Positions 1 through 6,456 of a DNA stretch of 14,388 nt are shown here, in pieces (positions within the stretch are counted from its first letter, which is position 1; each line of letters begins with the position of its first letter). Origin of the DNA: an uncultured Eubacteriales bacterium. Lineage in GTDB: Bacteria > Bacillota > Clostridia > Oscillospirales > Oscillospiraceae. Position numbers and translations under genes: made by a program. Under the pieces are notes generated by a model that saw only the letters and a list, made by a program, of their open reading frames with translations, was not told where the DNA came from and did no database searches. The DNA lies in contig USQL01000056.1 in NCBI GenBank assembly GCA_900556935.1, positions 1 through 14,388 of the forward strand. Direction: 5' to 3'.

Positions 1-51
1 CTCCCCGCCGGAGGCACCCAGCCTATGGGTTTGCCATTCAAACGTAAATAG
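1..51 (+). CDS. Possible C-terminal tail of a truncated upstream gene
   Basis: Reading from base 1, the frame ends LPAGGTQPMGLPFKRK and stops at TAG 49-51, right at the base of a terminator hairpin. That placement fits the end of a plus-strand gene starting outside the window. A second frame (stop TAA 45-47) is equally open, so the true frame is undecided. I recognise no family in 16 residues. Confidence 0.22.
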   Translation, partial: LPAGGTQPMGLPFKRK

Positions 52-82
52 TGGGCAGCCTTCCGGCCGCCCACTGTTTTTT
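50..82 (+). terminator. Rho-independent terminator
   Basis: The stem pairs AGTGGGC (50-56) with GCCCACT (69-75), extended inward by GCC/GGC around a TTCC loop, and is followed by six T (77-82) on the plus strand. It would end a transcript entering from the left. Read on the minus strand it also lies just after the stop of the 67-residue gene at 84-287, although the T-tract there is weak (TATTTACG), so it may work in both directions. Confidence 0.75.
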
Positions 83-83
83 A

Positions 84-287
84 TTATTTCCGATGCAGCA
101 GCCCACGGTGTTTCTTCTTGGGCTCCTCGGTCTCCTGCTTGCCAATGACCACCGTCTTCCGGGGAGACAGCAGCAGCCCCGCGGTCAGGCCGGTCATGAC
201 GCACAGTGCCCCGCCCAGAAACAGTTCCCGCTTCCGAATCAGCATCAGCCCATCCAGGCTGTCCCAGTATTTTTTAATCTCTTCCAT
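84..287 (-). CDS. Small single-pass membrane protein, 67 aa
   Basis: I chose ATG at 287 because AAGGAGG lies just upstream, and because a consensus promoter at 319-347 would start transcription too late for longer versions of the frame. The protein begins MEEIKKYWDSLDG, has one hydrophobic segment at about residues 25-43 (LFLGGALCVMTGLTAG), and ends in a basic tail (KKKHRGLLHRK). It looks like a short anchored protein with charged ends. It is transcribed divergently from the dehydrogenase operon. I recognise no named family, although small proteins of this layout are common in Clostridia. The gene is convincing because promoter, ribosome binding site and terminator are all properly placed; the function is unknown. 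Confidence 0.72.
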   Translation of the reverse strand: MEEIKKYWDSLDGLMLIRKRELFLGGALCVMTGLTAGLLLSPRKTVVIGKQETEEPKKKHRGLLHRK

Positions 288-318
288 GGTTATGCCTCCT
301 TGTATGTATGGTAAATCC

Positions 319-347
319 AGTATACCAACTGTTCCTGGGGAAGTCAA
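319..347 (-). promoter_or_regulatory. Sigma-A promoter for the 67-aa membrane protein
   Basis: On the minus strand TTGACT (342-347) is followed after exactly 17 bp by TATACT (319-324), which is close to consensus in both boxes. Transcription should start near 312, giving a leader of about 25 nt before the ATG at 287. Confidence 0.8.
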
Positions 348-392
348 TGGACGAAGTGTAAACACCGTCCTAATTTTGATAGGCCCTTGCTA

Positions 393-421
393 TTGCTTTT
401 TCTGTTCTTTTTCGGTATAAT
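393..421 (+). promoter_or_regulatory. Sigma-A promoter for the dehydrogenase operon
   Basis: A perfect TATAAT (416-421) sits 17 bp after TTGCTT (393-398), a half-matching -35 box. The weak -35 suggests help from an activator, but I see no clear operator. The expected start is near 428, leaving a short leader with AGGCGG before ATG 452. Confidence 0.65.
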
Positions 422-451
422 GTACAAAAAAGAAAGGCGGGCGAATGAAAA

Positions 452-1891
452 ATGTTGGATGCTGTGATTATCGGCGGCGGTGTGGTGGGCTGTGCCGTCG
501 CCCGGTTCCTTTCCGGATTTCAGGGGTCCTTCCTCCTGCTGGAGCGGGGCAATGACCTTTGCTGCGGCACCTCCAAGGCAAACAGCGCCATTATCCACGC
601 GGGGTTTGATGCCAAGGCCGGTTCCCTGATGGCAAAATACAATGTCCTGGGAAGCCAGATGATGGAGTCCCTTTCCAAAGAGCTGGGCTTTTCTTACCGG
701 CGCAACGGCTCCTTGGTCCTGTGCCTGAGCAGGGAGGACCTGCCAAAGCTCCAGGCCCTGTATGAAAACGGCCTGCAAAACGAGGTGGAGGGCCTGGAGA
801 TTCTGGACAGGGAAGCCCTGCTTCAGAAAGAGCCGAATATCGGGGACGATGCCGTGGCCGCCCTCTGGGCACCCACGGGAGCCATCGTCTGCCCCTTCGG
901 GCTGACCTATGCCCTTGGGGAAAACGCCGCCCAGAACGGGGTGCAGTTCCAATTCAACCGGGAAGTTACCCGGGTTTCGCAACAGAAGGACCACTATCTT
1001 GTAGAAACCGCCGACGGAAGCCACTACGAAACCCGGGCGGTGATCAACGCCGCGGGGCTCTATTCCGACGTGTTCCACAACCAGGTCAGCCAAACGAAAA
1101 TCCACATCACTCCCCGCCGGGGCGAGTATATGCTGCTGGATAAGTCCGCGGGGAATCACGTTACCAGTACCATCTTCCGCCTGCCCGGTGCCAAGGGCAA
1201 GGGCGTGCTTGTCACCCCCACGATCCATGGGAATCTCCTGGTGGGTCCCACGGCGGAGGACTTGGACGACAAGGAATGTACCGCAACCTCTCAGGCGGGT
1301 CTCAAAGATCTTTCCCAAAAGGCGGGGCAGTCGGTGAAGAATCTCCCCCTGCGCCAGGTGATTACCTCCTTCGCCGGTCTCCGGGCCCATGAGGACGGCC
1401 ACGAGTTCATTCTCGGTCAGCCCCAGGATGCCCCTAACTTTTTCGACTGCGCGGGCATCGAGTCCCCCGGCCTCTCCGCCTCCCCGGCCATCGGAAAATA
1501 CATCGCCGAGGAGGTGGCAAAGGCCCTGGGGTTACCTCCCAAGGCCGACTTCGTCCCCACCCGGAAGGCTCCCATTGACCCCAGAACCCTTTCCAAACAG
1601 GAACGGGCCGCGCTGATTGCGAAGAACCCCGCCTACGGCCAGATTATCTGCCGCTGTGAGGGAATCAGCGAAGGGGAGATCCTGGATGCCATCCGCCGCC
1701 CCCTGGGTGCCCGGGATTTGGATGGCGTGAAGCGCCGGGTCCGGGCCGGGATGGGCCGGTGCCAGGGCGGCTTCTGCACCCCCAGGGTGATGGAGCTGCT
1801 GGCCCGGGAGCTGGGGGTAGACCAGCGGGAAATCACCAAAAACGGCGGCGCCTCCCGGATGATTACGGGAACAGCGAAGGATGAGGGGTAA
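452..1891 (+). CDS. FAD-dependent dehydrogenase with C-terminal [2Fe-2S] BFD-like domain (anaerobic glycerol-3-phosphate dehydrogenase type)
   Basis: This 479-residue flavoprotein has a DAO-type FAD domain over about residues 1-357, opening with the dinucleotide motif IIGGGVVG (6-13) and containing SKANSAIIHAGFDAK (41-55), which is typical of the GlpA/LhgO group. The C terminus is a BFD-like [2Fe-2S] domain with cysteines C400, C402, C437 and C442 (CRCEG and CQGGFC). It probably oxidises glycerol 3-phosphate or a related hydroxy acid and passes electrons through the Fe-S centre to the next flavoprotein. The start ATG 452 is supported by AGGCGG; an ATG at 445 is in another frame. The stop lies 2 bp before the next start. 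The three-gene order matches the Thermotoga/Clostridia operon of GlpA-like, HcnB/GlpB-like and DUF1667 proteins as I recall it. No glycerol kinase or facilitator is nearby, so the substrate is not settled; 2-hydroxyglutarate is the main alternative. Confidence 0.85.
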   Translation: MLDAVIIGGGVVGCAVARFLSGFQGSFLLLERGNDLCCGTSKANSAIIHAGFDAKAGSLMAKYNVLGSQMMESLSKELGFSYRRNGSLVLCLSREDLPKLQALYENGLQNEVEGLEILDREALLQKEPNIGDDAVAALWAPTGAIVCPFGLTYALGENAAQNGVQFQFNREVTRVSQQKDHYLVETADGSHYETRAVINAAGLYSDVFHNQVSQTKIHITPRRGEYMLLDKSAGNHVTSTIFRLPGAKGKGVLVTPTIHGNLLVGPTAEDLDDKECTATSQAGLKDLSQKAGQSVKNLPLRQVITSFAGLRAHEDGHEFILGQPQDAPNFFDCAGIESPGLSASPAIGKYIAEEVAKALGLPPKADFVPTRKAPIDPRTLSKQERAALIAKNPAYGQIICRCEGISEGEILDAIRRPLGARDLDGVKRRVRAGMGRCQGGFCTPRVMELLARELGVDQREITKNGGASRMITGTAKDEG

Positions 1892-1893
1892 GT

Positions 1894-3153
1894 ATGGAAA
1901 ACTACGCTCTTGTGATTATTGGCGGCGGCCCCGCGGGGCTTGCCGCGGCGGTTAGCGCTTATGATGCCGGGGTCAGACCCATCCTGATTTTGGAACGGGA
2001 CAGGGAGCTGGGGGGCATCCTCAACCAGTGCATCCACAATGGCTTCGGTCTGCACACCTTCGGAGAGGAGCTGACAGGCCCGGAGTACGCAGCCAGATTC
2101 ATTGCCCAGGTGAAGGAGCGGGAAATCGACGTGCGTCTTAACACCATGGTGCTGGATATTTCCAAGGAAAAGGTGGTCACCGCCGTCAGCAGGCACGATG
2201 GCCTGACGGAAATTCAGGCCGGGGCCGTGATTCTGACTATGGGCTGCCGGGAGCGGAGCCGTGGCGCGCTGAATATCCCGGGCTACCGCCCCGCCGGTGT
2301 GTACACCGCGGGAACGGCCCAGCGGCTGGTGAATATGGAAGGGTACCTCCCCGGAAAAGAGGTCGTCATTCTGGGCAGCGGCGACATTGGCCTCATTATG
2401 GCCCGCCGCATGACCCTGGAGGGGGCCAAGGTGAAATTGGTTGCCGAACTCATGCCCTATTCCGGCGGTCTCAAGCGGAATATCGTCCAGTGCCTAGATG
2501 ATTTCGGCATTCCTTTGAAGCTGAGCCACACGGTGGTGGCCGTCCACGGAAAGGAACGGGTCACCGGTGTTACCGTGGCTCAGGTGGACGAAAACCGGGT
2601 GCCCATCCCCGGCACGGAGGAGAAGATTTCCTGCGATACCCTGCTTCTCTCCTGCGGCCTGATTCCGGAAAATGAGCTGTCCCGGGGCCTGGGGGTGGAC
2701 CTAAACCCCGTCACCAACGGCCCCACCGTCAACGAAAGCCTGGAAACCTCCGTCCCCGGCGTGTTTGCCGCGGGCAATGTGCTCCATGTCCACGACCTGG
2801 TGGACTTTGTCTCCCAGGAGGCCGCTGCCGCAGGCCGGGCGGCGGCGGAATACCTGCGGGCAGGGGAGGGCCCCCGGCATGAAATCCCCATTGCGGTCTC
2901 CGGCGGTATCCGCTATACCGTCCCCGCCGCCCTGGACCCTGCACGGGTTCCCGAAAAGCTGACCATCCGCTTCCGGGTGGGCCAGGTGCTGAAAAACAGG
3001 CGGATCCTTTTGTACCTGGACGAGGAAGTCGTTGCCAAGCGCAAGCGCCCCATTATGGCACCGGGGGAGATGGAGCAGGTGGTTCTGACCCGTGACATGC
3101 TGGCGTCCCACCCAAACCTCCACTCCGTCCGCATTGTCACCGAGGAGGCCTGA
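1894..3153 (+). CDS. FAD/NAD(P)-binding oxidoreductase subunit of the dehydrogenase complex
   Basis: This 419-residue flavoprotein is of the pyridine-nucleotide-disulphide type. It has an FAD-binding motif VIIGGGPAGLAAA (7-19), a second dinucleotide motif VVILGSGDIGLIMAR (157-171) for NAD(P), and the family-typical segments GGILNQCIHNGFG (40-52) and ILTMGCRERSRG (113-124). The usual C-terminal FAD motif with Gly-Asp reads AAGNVLHVHDLVD (292-304), with Asn in place of Asp. Residues after about 325 form a short C-terminal extension. It most resembles the HcnB/OoxA/GlpB partner subunits that accept electrons from a DAO-type dehydrogenase, so I infer transfer from the preceding subunit to NAD or another carrier. 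It is translationally close-coupled, starting 2 bp after the upstream stop and ending 2 bp before the next start. Confidence 0.86.
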   Translation: MENYALVIIGGGPAGLAAAVSAYDAGVRPILILERDRELGGILNQCIHNGFGLHTFGEELTGPEYAARFIAQVKEREIDVRLNTMVLDISKEKVVTAVSRHDGLTEIQAGAVILTMGCRERSRGALNIPGYRPAGVYTAGTAQRLVNMEGYLPGKEVVILGSGDIGLIMARRMTLEGAKVKLVAELMPYSGGLKRNIVQCLDDFGIPLKLSHTVVAVHGKERVTGVTVAQVDENRVPIPGTEEKISCDTLLLSCGLIPENELSRGLGVDLNPVTNGPTVNESLETSVPGVFAAGNVLHVHDLVDFVSQEAAAAGRAAAEYLRAGEGPRHEIPIAVSGGIRYTVPAALDPARVPEKLTIRFRVGQVLKNRRILLYLDEEVVAKRKRPIMAPGEMEQVVLTRDMLASHPNLHSVRIVTEEA

Positions 3154-3155
3154 AC

Positions 3156-3530
3156 ATGGAAACAAGAAATTTAACCTGTATCGGCTGTCCCATGGGCTGC
3201 AGCCTGACGGTAGAGCTTCAAAACGGGCTGCCCGTAACCGTCACCGGCAACACCTGCAAAAAAGGGGACGAATACGCCCGGAAGGAGGTCACAGACCCCC
3301 GCCGCATCGTCACCAGCACCATGCGCCTTTTGGGCGGCGCTGCCCCGGTGGTCTCCTGCAAGACCGCCTTCGATATCCCCAAGGGCAGCATTTTTGCGGT
3401 GGTGGAGGCCATTGCCCATTGCTCTGCCGCCGCCCCTGTGGCCATAGGTGATGTGCTCCTGGCCAATGTCTGCGGGCTTGGCGTGGACATTGTGGCCACC
3501 AAGTCGGTTGCAAAGCGCGGGGAAGTGTGA
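3156..3530 (+). CDS. DUF1667 small iron-sulfur protein, third dehydrogenase subunit
   Basis: This 124-residue protein has an N-terminal cysteine cluster C8-x2-C11-x3-C15 (CIGCPMGC) followed by C34 (GNTCKKGDEYA), a pattern like the [4Fe-4S] site at the N terminus of molybdopterin oxidoreductases. The C-terminal part includes DIPKGSIFAVVEAI, a DUF1667 hallmark. It likely carries electrons for the two flavoproteins it follows, much as GlpC does in the enterobacterial enzyme, but it is far smaller than GlpC and has no heterodisulphide-reductase-like repeats. The start follows the previous stop by 2 bp. Its last codons contain a probable promoter for the downstream metalloregulator. Confidence 0.85.
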   Translation: METRNLTCIGCPMGCSLTVELQNGLPVTVTGNTCKKGDEYARKEVTDPRRIVTSTMRLLGGAAPVVSCKTAFDIPKGSIFAVVEAIAHCSAAAPVAIGDVLLANVCGLGVDIVATKSVAKRGEV

Positions 3531-3536
3531 TATAGT
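3508..3536 (+). promoter_or_regulatory. Internal sigma-A promoter for the DtxR-like gene
   Basis: TTGCAA (3508-3513) and TATAGT (3531-3536) are separated by exactly 17 bp, overlapping the end of the DUF1667 gene. The start would fall near 3543, about 27 nt before ATG 3570. The regulator can therefore probably be made independently of the dehydrogenase operon; no terminator separates the two, so read-through is also expected. Confidence 0.62.
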
Positions 3537-3569
3537 TTATGTATCAATTTATCCAGAAAGGGAACCACT

Positions 3570-3935
3570 ATGAGTGTACACGAATCCGGTGAAATGTATC
3601 TGGAGGCCATCCTGGTCCTGAGCCATACCAACAGCCTGGTTCGCTCCGTGGACGTGGGCGAATACCTGGGCTATTCCAAGCCCAGCGTCTCCCGGGCCAT
3701 GGGCATCCTCCGGGATGAAAATTATGTGGTTGTAGACAAGGACGGCGGCCTGCAGCTGACGGAAAAGGGCCGCACCCTGGCCGAGACCATCTATGAGCGC
3801 CACACCGTGCTCTCCCGAATGCTGATTCACCTGGGAGTTTCCGAGGAAACCGCCGCGGCGGATGCCTGCCGCATGGAGCACGTCATCTCCGACGAAACCT
3901 TCCAGGCCATCAAGCGCCATGCCGCAAGTCTGTAA
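3570..3935 (+). CDS. DtxR/MntR-family metal-dependent transcriptional regulator, short form
   Basis: This 121-residue protein has an N-terminal winged helix (about residues 5-70; recognition region SKPSVSRAMGIL at 36-47) and a short helical metal-binding/dimerisation region (71-121). Aligned by eye to DtxR, the metal ligands read M9 (GEMYLEA), H78 (ERHTVL), C100, E103 and H104 (ACRMEHVISDE). Met and Cys at these places match the iron-responding DtxR/IdeR type rather than MntR of Bacillus, which has Asp and Glu. It lacks the C-terminal SH3-like domain of DtxR. The expected role is repression of metal-transport genes with Fe(II) or Mn(II) as corepressor; none of those genes are in this window. 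AAAGGGA precedes the ATG. The next gene begins 16 bp after its stop, so the two are probably cotranscribed. Confidence 0.84.
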   Translation: MSVHESGEMYLEAILVLSHTNSLVRSVDVGEYLGYSKPSVSRAMGILRDENYVVVDKDGGLQLTEKGRTLAETIYERHTVLSRMLIHLGVSEETAAADACRMEHVISDETFQAIKRHAASL

Positions 3936-3951
3936 CGAAAAGGAAGCTGCT

Positions 3952-4311
3952 ATGCACGATTGTTCCCATTGCGGCGGCTGCTCCGGCAGCTGCGGGGGTT
4001 GTTCCGGCTGCGATAAGAGCCTGACCCTGACCCAGCCCGAGCTGGATTTCCTGAACCGGCTGGCCCAAACCCCCTTTCTCCCGGTGGCCCGGGCGGTGGA
4101 CGGGGAGGAGCCGCTTTTTGAGGAAGCCCCGGACATGACCCCGGTATTGCAGGTGCTGGAAAAAAAGAACCTGATCTCCATCGACTATAAGCTCCCCCTG
4201 AAGGGCTGTGGGGAAGCATGGTATCTGAAAAGCCCCGTTCAGGGCAGCCTTGCCTTGACCGCCCGGGGCCAACGGGTGCTGGACCTGCTTGATTATCAGG
4301 GAATCTTATAG
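3952..4311 (+). CDS. Six-cysteine N-terminal cluster protein with winged-helix-like body, 119 aa
   Basis: ATG 3952 was chosen over the longer open frame from 3862 because AAAAGGAAG lies just upstream and the extension overlaps the previous gene. The N terminus has cysteines 4, 7, 10, 14, 17 and 20 spaced x2-x2-x3-x2-x2 among Gly, Ser and His, followed by a body rich in helix-turn-helix-like pattern: LTQPELDFLNRLAQ (26-39), TPVLQVLEKKNLISIDY (63-79) and SLALTARGQRVLDLLD (99-114). The last two resemble a wing helix and the LT-x-GxxxL element of MarR/DtxR-like winged helices. It may bind metal or an Fe-S cluster through the cysteines and DNA or protein through the body; both are inferences. The position directly after a metalloregulator supports a metal-related role. 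I know no characterised member. Confidence 0.75.
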   Translation: MHDCSHCGGCSGSCGGCSGCDKSLTLTQPELDFLNRLAQTPFLPVARAVDGEEPLFEEAPDMTPVLQVLEKKNLISIDYKLPLKGCGEAWYLKSPVQGSLALTARGQRVLDLLDYQGIL

Positions 4312-4353
4312 CGGGCAAACAGTTTTCCCTTTGAGCCATCCGCGAAATATCCA

Positions 4354-4382
4354 TTGACAAATGAAGAAAATTGGGGTATTAT
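4354..4382 (+). promoter_or_regulatory. Sigma-A promoter of the methionine transport operon
   Basis: A perfect TTGACA (4354-4359) is followed after 17 bp by TATTAT (4377-4382). Transcription should start near 4389, just upstream of the T-box leader. This is one of the strongest promoters in the window, as expected where control is exerted by attenuation afterwards. Confidence 0.85.
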
Positions 4383-4388
4383 GTCCCC

Positions 4389-4660
4389 ACAAGCCAACAA
4401 GCAGAAGGCAAAGATGGGAAGAGTAAGCGTCCCGGTCCATATAGAGAGCCCCGTCAGGTGGAAAGGGGTATGGGGAAGGATGCCGAACATGGTCCCGGAG
4501 CCGCGGGGGTGAAGCTTTTAGCTCCCGACGGGTGCGCCCGTTATCGCGCAGGAGTATGGTAGTACTCCCAGAGGTCCCTGCCGCGAGGCCGGGATAAAAC
4601 AAGGTGGTAACACGGTTTTCCCCGTCCTTGTGCGTGCGCACAAGGACGGTTTCTGTTTTT
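4389..4660 (+). promoter_or_regulatory. T-box leader, methionine specific (AUG specifier)
   Basis: In stem I, GCGTCC (4427-4432) pairs with GGATGC (4478-4483) above the specifier loop, and GGGA (4416-4419) pairs with TCCC (4493-4496) below it. The loop carries the AGTA motif (4422-4425) opposite GAAC (4485-4488) and then ATG (4489-4491), so the specifier reads methionine. The T-box itself lies at 4601-4615 (AAGGTGGTAACACGG). Antiterminator helix A1 pairs 4599-4604 with 4626-4631 and helix A2 pairs 4612-4615 with 4622-4625, around a 7-nt bulge TGGTAAC. TGGT can pair with the ACCA end of uncharged tRNA-Met. The antiterminator shares bases with the terminator stem at 4622-4649, so the two exclude each other. 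Smaller hairpins at 4528-4541 and 4551-4568 lie between. Uncharged tRNA-Met should turn on metNIQ. Confidence 0.93.
4622..4660 (+). terminator. T-box attenuator terminator
   Basis: A perfect 12-bp stem (4622-4633 with 4638-4649), GTGC loop and T-rich tail TTTCTGTTTTT form the regulated terminator of the leader. Its left arm is the same stretch used by the antiterminator. The gene start is 22 bp past the tail. Confidence 0.92.
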
Positions 4661-4681
4661 GAACGTTTAAGGAGGAATTTC

Positions 4682-5692
4682 ATGTCCGCAATCATCGAGC
4701 TGCAAGCGCTGAACAAGACCTTCGGTTCCGGCGAGAATCAGGTAAACGCATTGCAGAACGTCTCTATTTCCATTGAAAAGGGCGATATCTTTGGCATCAT
4801 CGGCCTTTCCGGTGCGGGAAAAAGCACCCTGGTAAGGTGCATCAATCTCCTGGAAAAGCCGGATAGCGGCAAGGTTTTGTTCCATGGACAGGATTTGACC
4901 ACCCTCTCGGAAAAGCAGCTGCGGCCCCAGCGCAGAAAGATTTCCATGATTTTCCAGAGCTTCAACCTGCTGGACCAGCGCACCGCTCTGGACAATATCT
5001 GCTTCCCTATGGAGCTGGCCGGGGTGCCCAAAAAGCAGGCCAGGGCCCGTGCCCGGGAGCTGCTGGAAACCGTGGGCCTGCCCGATAAGGCGGAGGCCTA
5101 CCCGGTGCACCTCTCCGGCGGCCAGAAGCAGCGCATCGCCATTGCCCGCGCTCTGGCCTCCGACCCGGAGGTGCTGCTGTGCGACGAGGCAACCTCCGCT
5201 CTGGACCCCAAGACCACCGGCCAGATTCTGGACCTTTTGCAGAAAATCAACCGGGAGCGGGGAATTACGGTGATCATCATCACCCACCAGATGTCCGTCA
5301 TCGAGCAGATTTGCGGCCGGGTTGCCATCCTGGATTCCGGGCGTGTGGCGGAAATCGGCAGCGTGGAGCAGGTGTTCTCCAATCCCCAGTCCAAGGCCGG
5401 CCGCCGTCTGGTGAGCCCCGCCGTGGCAGAGCCCGCCTTGATTCCCGGGGTTCGGGTCGCCCGGATTGCCTTCAATGGCGGCACCTCCGAGGCCCCTGTC
5501 TTTGCCCAGCTGATTAAGAAAACCGGCGTAGAGCCCTCCATCATGGGTGCCTCCACCCGGAATGTGGACGGCAAGGCCTTCGGCACCATGCTGATCACCC
5601 TGCCGGAGGACGAAACGAAGAAGCGGGAAATCTTGGATTTCCTGAATAGCTGTGACGGTGTCAGCGCGGAGGAGGTAACGGAGCATGTTTGA
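4682..5692 (+). CDS. metN: Methionine ABC transporter ATP-binding protein MetN
   Basis: This 336-residue ATPase energises methionine import at the inner face of the membrane. Walker A is GLSGAGKST (41-49), the Q-loop Gln is Q92, the signature is LSGGQ (144-148), Walker B is VLLCDEA (164-170) and the switch His is H202. Residues from about 255 to 336 form the NIL domain found in MetN, which in E. coli binds methionine and inhibits transport. The length is usual for MetN. ATG 4682 is preceded by AAGGAGGA; the open frame extends back into the T-box but those bases are leader. The stop overlaps the start of metI by 8 bp, so the two are translationally coupled. Expression is controlled by the methionine T-box upstream. 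Confidence 0.95.
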   Translation: MSAIIELQALNKTFGSGENQVNALQNVSISIEKGDIFGIIGLSGAGKSTLVRCINLLEKPDSGKVLFHGQDLTTLSEKQLRPQRRKISMIFQSFNLLDQRTALDNICFPMELAGVPKKQARARARELLETVGLPDKAEAYPVHLSGGQKQRIAIARALASDPEVLLCDEATSALDPKTTGQILDLLQKINRERGITVIIITHQMSVIEQICGRVAILDSGRVAEIGSVEQVFSNPQSKAGRRLVSPAVAEPALIPGVRVARIAFNGGTSEAPVFAQLIKKTGVEPSIMGASTRNVDGKAFGTMLITLPEDETKKREILDFLNSCDGVSAEEVTEHV

Positions 5693-6395
5693 TTTGTTTT
5701 CCGATGCGGCGAAGGTCGCCGCTCAGATGGAGATTATTACCAGCGAGTATGGCTTCGCCCTGTGGGAGACCCTGTATTCCCTGGCCCTGGAGGTGCTGTT
5801 TGCCTATGTCATCGGCCTGCCTGTGGGCGTGCTGCTGGTGACCGGGGAAAAGGACGGCATCCACCCGCTGCCCCGGTGGCTCATGGCGGTGCTCAATGCC
5901 ATTATCAACCTGCTGCGCAGCGTGCCCTTCCTGATTCTGATGATCATCGCCCTGCCCCTGTCCAAAATCATTGTGGGTACGAAAGTCGGCACCGCCGCGA
6001 CTATCCCGCCCATGGTCATTGCCGCCTTCCCCTTGGTTGCCCGGATGGTGGAGTCCTCTTTGCGGGAAGTCAACCAGGGCGTTGTGGAGGCGGCCCAGTC
6101 CATGGGTGCCAGCACCTTCCAGATTGTGCGGAAGGTCCTGCTTCCCGAGGCGCTGCCCAGCCTGATTTCCGGCGGCACCATCACCGTGGCCACCATCCTG
6201 GGCTACGGGGCCATGGCCGGTATCATCGGCGGCGGCGGCCTGGGCAAGTTGGCCATCAACTATGGCTACTATAACTTCAAGTTCCTGGTGATGTGGGCCG
6301 CTGTCATCGGCCTCATTATCCTGGTCCAGATTTTCCAGTCCCTGGGCACCCGCGTCGCCACCAAGTGCGACAAGCGCTTGCGGAACAAAAATTAA
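5685..6395 (+). CDS. metI: Methionine ABC transporter permease MetI
   Basis: This 236-residue permease forms the membrane channel with MetN. It has about five hydrophobic segments (near residues 30-52, 66-92, 104-120, 158-182 and 197-220). The ABC-permease cytoplasmic coupling loop (EAA motif) lies at 135-157 with VEAAQSMGAS then LLPEALP, as expected for a MetI-type permease. Its ATG lies inside the end of metN, and GGAGGAGG is placed upstream. The next gene follows after a 61-bp gap. The length is slightly more than the roughly 217 residues of E. coli MetI, mostly at the ends. Confidence 0.94.
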   Translation: MFDLFSDAAKVAAQMEIITSEYGFALWETLYSLALEVLFAYVIGLPVGVLLVTGEKDGIHPLPRWLMAVLNAIINLLRSVPFLILMIIALPLSKIIVGTKVGTAATIPPMVIAAFPLVARMVESSLREVNQGVVEAAQSMGASTFQIVRKVLLPEALPSLISGGTITVATILGYGAMAGIIGGGGLGKLAINYGYYNFKFLVMWAAVIGLIILVQIFQSLGTRVATKCDKRLRNKN

Positions 6396-6456
6396 CCCGT
6401 TTTCTTCGGGATTTTCCCGCTGAAATAATTACCCTTTGAAAAGGAGAGAATGAAAA

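Noticed and set aside
344..1402. A 352-codon minus-strand frame opposite the first dehydrogenase gene
   Set aside because: Its translation has no recognisable domain and the plus strand holds a clear flavoprotein; this is an antisense shadow.
4312..4353. A possible terminator after the six-cysteine protein gene
   Set aside because: GCGG and CCGC can pair across the gap but the stem is short and lacks a T-run, so I see no convincing terminator there.
4667..5686. A 339-codon minus-strand frame opposite metN
   Set aside because: MetN on the plus strand has every ABC ATPase motif; the antisense frame has none and no start signals.
6397..6456. A small hairpin (CGGGA/TCCCG) between metI and metQ
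   Set aside because: The stem is only 5 bp with no proper T-run, so I do not call a terminator; it may at most tune metQ levels.
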